The position numbers and the translations under genes are program-made. Positions 1-7,467 of a DNA stretch of 33,921 bases are shown in pieces (position 1 is the first letter of the stretch; each line of letters begins with the position of its first letter). Under the pieces are notes generated by a model that was not told the origin of the DNA, did no database searches, and saw nothing but the letters and a program-made list of their open reading frames with translations. Source of the stretch: Actinoalloteichus spitiensis RMV-1378. GTDB lineage: Bacteria; Actinomycetota; Actinomycetes; Mycobacteriales; Pseudonocardiaceae. The stretch is taken from positions 1 through 33,921 of the forward strand of contig NZ_AGVX02000216.1 of assembly GCF_000239155.1 (NCBI RefSeq). Reading direction: 5' to 3'.

Positions 1-594
1 CGGCTGCCGGTCGTCCTCCGCCAGCAGCGGCCCGCGTCGACGCCGGATCCGCAACACCCCGGCGTCCACGCTGGGGGCCGGCCGGAACGCCCGGGCCGGA
101 ACCCGGTCGACCAGGTCGAACTCGAACCACGGCCAGTGCGCGGCGGTCATCATGGTCGCCCCACCCACCCCGGCACGTTTCCTGGCCACCTCCCACTGGA
201 GCAGCAGCACCGCCGTGTGCCAGTTCGCCCGCTCGTCGAGCAGGCGCCGCAGCAGCGGAGTGGTCAGGTGGAACGGCACGTTCGACACCACGACGTGGTC
301 GGTGGTGGGAGCTCGGTACCGGAGGAGGTCGGCCCGGACGACGCGGGCCGAGTCGCCCAGCCGGGCGGCGAGGCGGCGCGCCCGGGACGGGTCGAGTTCG
401 ACGGCGGTCACCGGGCGACCCAGGTCGACCAGGGCCGAGGTGATCGCGCCGTCACCGGCTGCCAGCTCCAGGACGGGGTCCGGCGCGGCCGATGCCACCA
501 GCTCGGCGATCAGGCGGACGACGGCGCGGTCGACCAGGAAGTTCTGGCCGAGTTCGTGCCGCCCCCCGACGGGACTGTGGGAACGGGAGGACAC
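1..594 (-). CDS. erm: Erm-type 23S rRNA adenine N6-methyltransferase (3' end outside window)
   Basis: Transfers methyl groups from S-adenosylmethionine to the 23S rRNA adenine (A2058 in E. coli numbering), giving macrolide-lincosamide-streptogramin B resistance. Seen: ELGQNFLVDR near the N-terminus (the family's QNFL box), the SAM-binding stretch VLELAAGDGAIT, and the catalytic-type box VVSNVPFHLTTPLL (N-V/I-P-F/Y motif IV). RNA-binding residues follow (LLLQWEVARKRAG and FRPAPSVDAGVLRI). 198 codons are present; family members are usually 250-290 residues, so the C-terminus lies left of position 1. Start GTG at 594 is chosen because AGGAG stands five bases before it and the protein then begins shortly before the QNFL box. 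The reading frame upstream is open only to a stop at 790-792, which is the stop of the leader peptide. Family assignment is firm; the erm class cannot be given. Confidence 0.93.
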   Translation of the reverse strand, partial: MSSRSHSPVGGRHELGQNFLVDRAVVRLIAELVASAAPDPVLELAAGDGAITSALVDLGRPVTAVELDPSRARRLAARLGDSARVVRADLLRYRAPTTDHVVVSNVPFHLTTPLLRRLLDERANWHTAVLLLQWEVARKRAGVGGATMMTAAHWPWFEFDLVDRVPARAFRPAPSVDAGVLRIRRRRGPLLAEDDRQP

Positions 595-789
595 TGCTGC
601 TCCTGCGAGGACGTTGGTGGGGATGTCCGGGCGGCGCACGGCACGCGCGGACGGGAGAACGTCGGAACAGACGGCGGCGTGGTCCCACTGCCACGGGCCC
701 GCGACTCGGACCCGGTGGTGGTCAGACGGAACTGACCACGGTCCGGGTGGAACGCGGGGGCGCGAGCGGTACGAAGGGCGACACCGCCG
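595..789 (-). promoter_or_regulatory. Candidate attenuator leader of the erm mRNA
   Basis: About 195 transcribed bases separate the leader-peptide stop from the erm start, and they contain no other plausible gene. Two compact hairpins are visible at 782-799 and 718-739. The 3' arm of the first (781-788) could instead pair with 673-680 (8 pairs, one G-U). The AGGAG before the erm start can pair weakly with TCCT just after the GTG. This arrangement is typical of erm translational or transcriptional attenuators, but the switching order of the structures is inference. Confidence 0.55.
718..739 (-). other. Second hairpin in the erm leader
   Basis: GTGGTCAG and CTGACCAC form a perfect 8-bp stem with a 6-base loop. 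It lies between the leader peptide and the erm start. Flanking GGACC and GGTCC could extend it past a small bulge. No U-run follows, so it is not an obvious intrinsic terminator. Confidence 0.5.
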
Positions 790-799
790 TCAGGCGGTG
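782..799 (-). other. Hairpin over the leader-peptide stop codon
   Basis: CACCGCC and GGCGGTG form a perfect 7-bp stem with a 4-base loop; the TGA of the leader peptide lies in the loop region. A ribosome paused at the Arg-Leu-Arg codons just upstream would cover the 5' arm and open this hairpin, as expected for an erm attenuator. Confidence 0.6.
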
Positions 800-837
800 C
801 GCAGCCTCACGAAGAAGGAGGCGGAGAAGCAGGACAT
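790..837 (-). CDS. erm leader peptide with RLR stalling motif
   Basis: A 15-codon ORF reads MSCFSASFFVRLRTA then stop. It is in the same frame as erm and ends 195 bases before it. Many erm genes are preceded by a short peptide on which a macrolide-bound ribosome stalls; the well-studied class represented by the ErmD leader stalls at Arg/Lys-X-Arg/Lys, there MRLR. The VRLR here matches that motif. It is close to the C-terminus, and the following hairpin is placed to be disrupted by the stalled ribosome. The ATG lies only about 8 bases after the -10 box, so the message probably starts at or just before the ATG with no Shine-Dalgarno. The coding call is inferred from position and motif, not from homology to a known leader. 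Confidence 0.75.
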   Translation of the reverse strand: MSCFSASFFVRLRTA

Positions 838-844
838 GGCGGGA

Positions 845-874
845 ACCGTAGGCTCCGCCCCCCGCCGGAGTCAA
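845..874 (-). promoter_or_regulatory. Promoter of the leader peptide and erm
   Basis: On the minus strand TTGACT (874-869) and TACGGT (850-845) are separated by 18 bases, a good match to the principal actinomycete sigma factor. The expected start is near 838, one or two bases before the leader ATG at 837, so the transcript would be leaderless, as reported for one of the ermE promoters. Confidence 0.65.
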
Positions 875-986
875 CGCGGTTTCCGTGAGAGGACGGCCAC
901 CCGCCACCCGCTGGTGAAGTTCTTCGGAGCGTTCGCTCGCGTGATCGCGGCGCGGACCAAGCCGCGCCGCGCGAGAACGTCGACGG

Positions 987-3075
987 CTATGGTGCCTCGG
1001 CCTTCATGACCTCCAGTGCCAGTTCCCAGAGGGACCCTTCACCAGGGACGTGCCATCGACTCGGCCCAGGGATCGACTTCGATTCGCTTCCGGTCGCCAG
1101 GAGGATCATGTGCTTGACCAGCCGGGTCGGGGAGTAGGACTTCCCGTCCACGGCCCAGATCAGGGGCTTTCCTCGGGTGTTGCTCCAGGTGGCCTGCGCC
1201 CGACGAGGGTCAGCGGCAAGCCATGCGCTGAGCTGGAGTCGTTCCGGCTTGGTGCCAGCGCGGAATTCGAGCGCCGTGCCGTCGGCGAGACGACCAGCGT
1301 CGATCAATGTCGGAACCGCGTTGGCCCGGCGTTCGTTGCTTTCCTTCGTCAGCGGCCGGTAGTCCTCGGGAAGCTCCGGCATGGAAGTTCCCTTGGTGAT
1401 GCCCTCGAGGACCCTGCTCGCCAATACCCGACACCGTTCGGGTTTGGTGAAGACGGTGAGGACGTGACTGCTGGAGCCGAACGTGGCGTTGACCTCGTAG
1501 CTCATCCGCTCGATGACAGCGTCGGTCAGCTCCGGGATCCGCTCCAGTTCGTCGTCCCACCCCCCCGTCCGGCTCGTCCATTGCCCGACTCGACAGGAGC
1601 TGGAGGACCACGTGCGTGGTCAGCAGGTTCGCCTGCTGCACAATCTGGGCCGCACGGCCTTCCAACGCGGTCTGTCGGGCACGCAGCCTGGCCGAGACCT
1701 CTCGCAGGGCCTGCACGGTCCGCCATACCCTGAACGCGGACGGTTTGCCGCCGAACAGTGCTTGGTAGGCCCCTTGCTCCCCACGCTCCCACAGCAGCGA
1801 GCTGTCACGCTTCGCCCGTGCCGCCCAGTCCGGGTTGCGGTGGGCGCAGGCCAACGCCCTGGCCGCCTCGACCACGGAACAGCCCGCGTCCGGCGCTGGA
1901 TCGACCTCTCCCCGTTTGACGACGTAGGTCTTGTGCAATGACAGGGCGAACTCGTCGCGCAGCCTGGCCTGGTCGGGGTCCAAGGCGACGAAATCCCTCG
2001 CCTCGACCCGGTTCTGTGTGTTCGTCGCCTTCGTCACCGCGCTGGCGAAACCCTCAGGACAGTGCTCCAGGGAGATGAAACGGACCCATACGCGGCCACG
2101 AGCCAGCGCCTCCGGTGCCTCACGTGTGGCCTCGCTGATGGACTTCACGGTCTGGGCACCGTTGACGACACTCGCTCCGGTCAGGTGGAATTCCCCCGTC
2201 GCGTAGCGAGCCGTTCGCCGCACCGAGTCGCAGAGCACCGTGATCCCGTTGTTGAAGTACCAAAAATGCTCAGGTTTCTCGCGTAGAGTCCGCATCAGGT
2301 CCCTGTTGACCTCGGTGACGCCCAACGAGCGGCGGATGTTCTTCGCGAACAGGCGTTCTCCGTGTTCCGAGTACCAGCGAGCCACCTCGGCGACGGGCAT
2401 GGTCCCGTAGTAGGCGCGGTAGGGGTCGGCCAACTGGCCCACGTCCTCGATGTGAGCCTCCAGTTCGATGGCGGGATCGGCCAGGCCGTCTCGGACGAAC
2501 CGGTGGAAGTCCGCAAGCGTGCGTACGACGACGTCCAGCATCGGTTCGTCGCCGTCGTTCATCTTCGCGCAGATGGTGTCGAGTTCGGCGGTGATCTCGG
2601 GTGCCAGTTCGCTCTGTCCCATCAAAGCGATCACAAGGGTGATGCGCACCCCTGGAGTGGCGAGGGCCTCGTCCACCTCGCCCGCGATCTTCTGGAACCG
2701 CGAGTTGAAGTGGTCGTACTCGCCGTTGACCAGTTTGGTGAGCCCCCGCTCCAGCTTGAGCACCGCGCTCAGATCCAGGCCGGCCTTGGCGCGGTCGCTC
2801 CACTTCGTCTGGACCAACCAGACATGCGGCGCCCCGCCACTGTTGACCGCCACGCCGTCGATGCCGTGATCGTCACGGCCGTCGATGACCCCAGCCGCCG
2901 CGTCGGCCGTGGTGCAACCGGTGATGTCCTGGATCGCGAACGCGGTCAAGGCCCGGGACAGGTAGACCTGTTCGCGTTCCGGTGCCGACCTCTTCTCCAC
3001 GTCGGACATCTCGATGTGATCGGAGAACTCCCGTAGGAGGGCGTCACGAATGTGCCGGATCTTCAACGCGAGCAT
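987..3075 (-). pseudogene. AIPR-family phage-resistance protein, frameshifted
   Basis: Abortive-infection phage-resistance (AIPR) family protein with a nuclease-like N-terminus. The first frame gives about 505 good residues from ATG 3075 (AAAGGA before it). GIDG at 71-74 and QTK at 89-91 resemble the D...QxK core of PD-(D/E)xK nucleases. The AIPR core follows: NIRRSLG (246-252), FWYFNNGIT (271-279), VVNGAQT (303-309), TKATNTQN (348-355) and DFVALD (361-366). At a run of seven C on the plus strand (1560-1566) the frame is lost. Removing one base restores WDDELERIPELTDAVIERM and about 190 more residues to the stop at 987, total near 695. As written, the first frame runs on with unrelated sequence to 1210. 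It could be a real mutation, phase variation at the tract, or a base-calling error. GC looks lower than in the neighbours, hinting at horizontal transfer. Confidence 0.85.
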
Positions 3076-3407
3076 GAGTTCCTTTCAAGGTCGATCCACG
3101 ACGGTGGTGTCCGCTGGGGACGTCGCCTTCGCATTCCGCAGGGCGAGCGAGAACATCACTGGGGCCTCCGGTGCCGTGCTCGCGCGGGTCGGCCCCAGAC
3201 TAGGGTCTGGAATGCTGGGCACCCAGCGACTTCACGAGTTTTCCGCACGTACCTCGCGGTCTCGGCCGGTCCCGTACCGCGGAGCGCGAAGTGGTGGTGT
3301 CTCACCCTTCCCCAGTCGGGTAAGGAAATGGATTACCGGAAGTGGATCCCGATCCTGTTCCTGAGCAGGTGGCCCATTGCTGGAGCTGGCTCGTCCGGAC
3401 CCGGTGC
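3076..3407. other. Non-coding gap upstream of the AIPR gene, with two adjacent dyads
   Basis: No convincing gene is seen. CCAGAC/GTCTGG (3195-3210, 4-base centre) and GCTGGG/CCCAGC (3214-3227, 2-base centre) sit side by side about 120-150 bases upstream of the AIPR start. They could be an operator pair or a terminator for the decayed gene upstream. Function is unknown. Confidence 0.4.
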
Positions 3408-3948
3408 TCACCGGCCGCCGGGGCGGACCAGGTCGCTCTCGTAGGCGAGGGTGACCAGCCGCGCGCGGTCCCGGGCGTTGAGTTTCGTGAGCAGCCTGGT
3501 CACGTAGGTCCGCGGTCCTCGTGCCAGACCACGACCTCGGGGTGCCGCGCCGGGCGCGCCGCAGGACGGTGGCCACCGCTTCCTGGACGACGCGGCGCAC
3601 CGGCGTCCCCACCACCAGCGGAGACGAGAGCGGAACCCTCCGGCCCTGGTCCGGACGGTCAGGCCACTGTCGGAGACCGACGTGACCAGCCGGGCCAGCT
3701 GGTCGAGCCCCGGCATCGGTGACCGGCCGTCCCCCTCGACGGGGATCCCGCAGCAGTCCCGGGGTGGCCGGTAGCTCCCGCGACGCGTCCTCGCTGGCGG
3801 ATCGGATCGCTCCGAGAGCCGACCTAGCCGAGGCAGGAACGTCCTCCGGGGCCCGCGCAGCCACCGGAACCGCACCTGGCCCGACCGACTTTCGCGCGGT
3901 CCCGCGGGCGTGCCGCCGCGGGATGGCGACACGCGCCGTGACGATCAC
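3408..3948 (-). pseudogene. Remnant of a two-component histidine kinase/LuxR regulator
   Basis: Pieces of two proteins appear in alternating frames. About 3846-3745 encodes ARSALGAIRSASEDASRELPAT, like the dimerisation helices of actinomycete NarL-system kinases. About 3735-3650 encodes GLDQLARLVTSVSDSGLTV in another frame. About 3640-3550 encodes RRVVQEAVATVLRRAR, like the conserved YRIVQEALTNVLRHA of the ATPase domain. About 3512-3408 encodes YVTRLLTKLNARDRARLVTLAYESDLV, the end of a LuxR-type DNA-binding domain. The kinase and regulator parts are fused with the receiver domain missing. At least three frame changes plus a large deletion are needed, so it is a decayed gene pair. Exact edges are uncertain. 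Confidence 0.7.
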
Positions 3949-4040
3949 GTGTCGGTGGCCGCTCCTATGGTTCGGCCCATCAGCTACGGCGAGCCGAGGC
4001 CACCGCCCGGCCCCACCCCACGAACCTCACGGAGCACGCG

Positions 4041-5489
4041 ATGGCCAGCAGCGCCGACCAGACCACGTACCTGGAACTGTCCGAAGAGGGCGGCGGCGCC
4101 CACAAGTTCTACGAGGTGCGGATCAGCGGGACCGAGGTGACGATCACCTACGGGCGGATCGGCGAACGCGGCCAGGTGCGTTCCAGCGCCTACGCCACCG
4201 AGGAGAAGGCGGCGGCCGCGGCGGCGAGGAAGATCGGCGAGAAGGTCCGCAAGGGGTACGCCCCGGCGGTGCGGGGGGTGCGGCAGCGCCGGGCCATCAC
4301 CCGACGGGAGATCGTGAGCACCCGGTCCACGGCCCGGCAGGCCCCCGTGCTGTGGCGTTTCGACTCCGGCGCCCCGGCGTTCGGCATCTTCGTCAACGAC
4401 GAGCAGGCCTGGGTCGGCAACGAGAAGGGTGACGTCTTCACCCTCGCCCACGACGGCACCGTCACCGGCCGCTACGGGTTACCCGACGGCGTCAAGTGCA
4501 TCGTCGCCGACGACTTCTGGATCTACGCCGGCTGCGACGACGGCCGGGTCTACGACCTCGGCGGCAAGATCCCGCACGTGGCCTACGAGATCGCCGAGGA
4601 CGTCGACATCTACTGGCTCGACGTCAACGACGGTGTGCTCGGGGTGTCCGACCGCCAGGGTGGCATCACCACGGTCGACCACGAGGACGAGTTCCAGTGG
4701 CGCCGCACCAGCTCCGGGAACTACGCCTGGATGGTGCGGTGCGACGACGACGGCGTCTACCACGGGCACTCGGGCGGCGTCACCCGCTACGGCTCCCGGG
4801 ACGGCCAGCCGGTGTGGCACACCGACACGCGGGGCAGCGTGCTCTTCGGCTGGCAGGAACGCGACGACGTCTACGCCGGCACCTCCTTCGGCTCGGTGTA
4901 CCGGATCGACAAGGCCAGCGGTGCCGTGCGCAACCACTACCGGTGCGACGCCGCCGTGTTCTCCTGCGCCACCTCCCCGGACGGGCGGTACGTCTTCGCC
5001 GGGGACAACCACTCCTCGGTGTACTGCTTCGCCGCCGACGGCACCCGGCTGTGGAAGCTGGGCACGGGCTGCGGTTCCGCCTACTCGATGCAGTACCACG
5101 ACGACCGGCTCTACGTCGTCACCACCGACGGCTCGCTGGCCTGCATCGACGCCAGTGAGCAGGCGGTCACCGCCGCGAAGGAGGGGCAGCTGCCCCGGAC
5201 CGAGGACATCAAGGCCACCGGGTGGGAGCGGGTCACCCCGTCGACCCGCCTGGAGACGGTGCGGCGCTCCGCGAGCACCCGCGGCCTCGCCGGCGTGGAG
5301 GTCGAGTGCGTCCAGGAGGGCGGCCGGACCCGGGTCCGCGTCCTGACCCCCGGGTTTGACCCGACCTGGCGCGTGCAGTTCCCCAAGGACATCCGCGAGG
5401 TGGGAGCCCGCTACCTCGTCGCCGAGGTCCACGAGTCCGGTCGTGGCGGCTTCTACCGGGCGCGGGGCGAGATCAAGCGCCTCCTCTGA
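4041..5489 (+). CDS. WGR-domain protein with C-terminal beta-propeller
   Basis: 482 residues. Residues about 10-75 are a WGR domain (KFYEVRISGTEVTITYGRIGERGQ, then the alanine-rich EEKAAAAAARKIGEKVRKGY helix), a module found in PARPs and bacterial MolR-type proteins and thought to bind nucleic acid or partner proteins. Residues about 105-385 hold repeated blade-like units (FGIFVNDEQAWVGNEKGDVFTL, IYAGCDDGRVYDL, VYAGTSFGSVYRID, YVFAGDNHSSVYCF, LYVVTTDGSLACID) resembling PQQ/WD-type beta-propellers. No signal peptide or membrane segment, so probably cytoplasmic. It stands alone between the decayed kinase/regulator and the oxidoreductase. The precise role is not known; I would not assign an enzyme activity. 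Confidence 0.85.
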   Translation: MASSADQTTYLELSEEGGGAHKFYEVRISGTEVTITYGRIGERGQVRSSAYATEEKAAAAAARKIGEKVRKGYAPAVRGVRQRRAITRREIVSTRSTARQAPVLWRFDSGAPAFGIFVNDEQAWVGNEKGDVFTLAHDGTVTGRYGLPDGVKCIVADDFWIYAGCDDGRVYDLGGKIPHVAYEIAEDVDIYWLDVNDGVLGVSDRQGGITTVDHEDEFQWRRTSSGNYAWMVRCDDDGVYHGHSGGVTRYGSRDGQPVWHTDTRGSVLFGWQERDDVYAGTSFGSVYRIDKASGAVRNHYRCDAAVFSCATSPDGRYVFAGDNHSSVYCFAADGTRLWKLGTGCGSAYSMQYHDDRLYVVTTDGSLACIDASEQAVTAAKEGQLPRTEDIKATGWERVTPSTRLETVRRSASTRGLAGVEVECVQEGGRTRVRVLTPGFDPTWRVQFPKDIREVGARYLVAEVHESGRGGFYRARGEIKRLL

Positions 5490-5784
5490 CCAGCGCGGCG
5501 AAGGCACGCTTCCCGGTGTTCCTGTCGCCGGCCCCGGGTACGGACGCGGGTGGCCGGACGAGGCTGGCGTGCGCGCCGCCGCCTGGCCGCCACTCGGACG
5601 GCACCGCGCGGACAGCCCCGGGGTTCCTGGCCGAGGGTCCCGAGGACCTCACCGCTCGGTACGGGCACGAGGGGCGTGGACCAGGTCCCCCGCATTCCCG
5701 CTGCTACCCGGACCGCACGCCGTCGTCGACACGGGGGAGCGGCATGGTGGGCCCACACCAGGACCGCCCCGCCGCCCTGGGAGG

Positions 5785-6701
5785 TCAGGGGTGGATCACG
5801 TACCGGCCGCGCACTCCGCCACCGGCCACGGCGCGGTGCGCGTCCGGGACCTGGTCCAGTGGCACGGCGGCGTGCACCCGAGCGGGCAGCTCCCCGGCCG
5901 CCACGCGGCCGAGCAGGTCGTCCAACCGGGTGCTGTCGGGGCCCGCGACGACGGTGTGGACGGTGATGCCGCGCTCGGGGGCTGGCGCGTTGCCCGGTTG
6001 GACACCGACCAGGGTGCCGCCGTCGCGGACCAGGGCCAGCGCCCGCTCCTGGAACACCGCGCAGTCGGCGACGGCGTCCCACCCCGGTTCGGCGTGGGTG
6101 ACGAACGCGGCGTCCAGACCTCGGACGAACTCCTCGTCGGCCGGCCTCGCCAGCCCGGTGACCCGCCAGCCGCGGTCGGCGGCGAGGACGGCCAGGTAAC
6201 CGCCGACCGCGCCCGCCGCCCCGGTCACCAGCAGCCGGTCGCCACCGGGGTCGCGTCGCCGAGCAGGTCGAGGATCCCCGCGGCGGCGAGCCCGTTGACC
6301 GGCACGGTCGAGGCTGTCGACAGGTCCAGCCCGTCGGGCACGACGGCGAGTTTGGCGACCGGCACGGTGAGCTGCTCGGCGTAGGAGCCGTGGTCGCGGT
6401 CGAAGCCGTCCACCAGACCGGCGACCCGGGTGCCCACGGCCAGGTCCACATCCGGGCCGGTCGCGACGACGGTGCCGGCGAAGTCCCAGCCCAGACCGGT
6501 GAGGTCCGGCTGGTGGATCACCCCCCTGGCGTGGAACAGGCCGGCGGCGACCGCGAGATCGACGGGGTTGACGGCCGCCGCGGCGACCGCGAGCCGGACC
6601 TCACCCCTGCCGGGCTCGCGGACGGGGACGTCGATGATCTCGATCGAGTCGGGGCCGCCGGGGTCCCGGACGACGGCGGCGCGGAAGGTGGACGTGCTCA
6701 C
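5785..6701 (-). pseudogene. Quinone oxidoreductase-like (MDR family), single-base frameshift
   Basis: Zinc-independent medium-chain NADPH:quinone oxidoreductase type. The first part, from GTG 6701 (GAGGAG before it), reads STFRAAVVRDPGGPDSIEIIDVPVREPGRGEVRLAV, then VNPVDLAVAAG and GLGWDFAGTVVATG, the GroES-like half. It stops after GDATPVATGCW near 6227. The second part begins in another frame at about 6245: LLVTGAAGAVGGYLAVLAADRGWRVTGLA, the Rossmann nucleotide-binding half, ending in GRYVIHP at 5785. The span is 917 bases, one short of 306 codons, so one missing base (likely within ACCCCGGTGG, which would read ATPGGDRLLVTG) explains it. It is divergent from an HxlR regulator, a common pairing in which the regulator senses quinones or aldehydes. 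It is either inactivated or a base-calling error. Confidence 0.85.
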
Positions 6702-6782
6702 AGCGTGCTCCTCAGGACGGTTGCTGCCCCATGACTGGGTCCTCGCACCACTGTGGGCGGGATACTCCCCAACGGGAAGAAG

Positions 6783-6796
6783 GCACTTCGAAGTGC
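6783..6796. promoter_or_regulatory. 14-bp perfect palindrome between oxidoreductase and HxlR genes
   Basis: GCACTTCGAAGTGC is fully self-complementary and lies 34 bases before the HxlR start and about 82 bases before the oxidoreductase start. As the only strong dyad in this divergent intergenic region it is the best candidate for the HxlR operator. This is inference from position and symmetry. Confidence 0.55.
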
Positions 6797-6829
6797 GTAA
6801 GGCACCCGGTGCTGGAAGGTGGGCGTGCG

Positions 6830-7273
6830 ATGACGACGAGGACGGCGACCGAGCAGCGGGAGCGGGCGCGAGCGAGCTACGACGCCTTCCTGGCGGGCTG
6901 CCCCAGCCGTCAACTGCTCGACCGGATCTCCAACAAATGGACCGCCCTGATCCTGGCCGCGCTCGGCAGCGGCGGTCCGCATCGGTCCGGTGAGGCCTGC
7001 GCCGACGGCCCACGACCGATGCGCTACTCGGAGCTGGCCAGGCGGCTCGCCGGGGTCAGTCAGAAAATGCTCACCCAGACGTTGCGCTCCCTCGAACGCG
7101 ACGGCCTGATCAGCCGCACGGTCACACCAACCGTGCCGGTCACGGTCACCTACGAGCTGACCGCTCTCGGCCTCTCACTGCAACACCTCATGCGCGACAT
7201 CAAGGAGTGGGCCGACACCCACATGGACGTCGTGCTCGCCAACGGCGAGGCCTACGACAGCCGCCAGGGGTGA
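6830..7273 (+). CDS. HxlR-family transcriptional regulator
   Basis: 147 residues from ATG 6830, preceded by GGAAGG about 9 bases upstream; a longer frame from 6731 has no such support. The N-terminal cysteine (FLAGCPSRQLLDRISNKWT) matches the conserved Cys and W-T segment of HxlR/YodB regulators. The winged helix follows: MRYSELARRLAGVSQKMLTQTLRSLERDGLISRTVTPTVPVTVTYELT. These dimeric repressors often sense electrophiles or quinones through that Cys. It is divergent from a quinone oxidoreductase-like gene, its likely target. There is an unusual short insertion (GSGGPHRSGEACADGP) between the first helices, containing a second Cys. Confidence 0.9.
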   Translation: MTTRTATEQRERARASYDAFLAGCPSRQLLDRISNKWTALILAALGSGGPHRSGEACADGPRPMRYSELARRLAGVSQKMLTQTLRSLERDGLISRTVTPTVPVTVTYELTALGLSLQHLMRDIKEWADTHMDVVLANGEAYDSRQG

Positions 7274-7282
7274 CCTCGGGCG

Positions 7283-7342
7283 CGCCACGGCAGGCGTGGC
7301 GGGAACCGACCACCTCGGGTGGGTCCGCAGCGCCCGAGGTGG
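7283..7342. terminator. Two hairpins between convergent genes
   Basis: CGCCACG/CGTGGCG (7283-7301, 5-base loop) and CCACCTCGGG/CCCGAGGTGG (7310-7342, 10 bp, 13-base loop) lie between the HxlR stop and the symporter stop. No U-runs follow, usual in high-GC actinomycetes. They are likely bidirectional terminators. Confidence 0.55.
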
Positions 7343-7467
7343 CCCCAGGCGTCGTCGCGGCCGGCTGACCGAGTGATCAGCGCGTCCCCCGAGGTCGGAC
7401 GCCCAAGCCGCCCGTCCCCATCCCGCCCGCTCGGTGCGGTATCCCCGCCCTGTCCTCGCCGGCCCGG

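Noticed and set aside
136-1009. Long plus-strand open frames opposite erm and its leader
   Set aside because: Arg/Gly/Pro-rich shadows of the minus-strand gene and of GC-rich DNA; no motif and no ribosome site.
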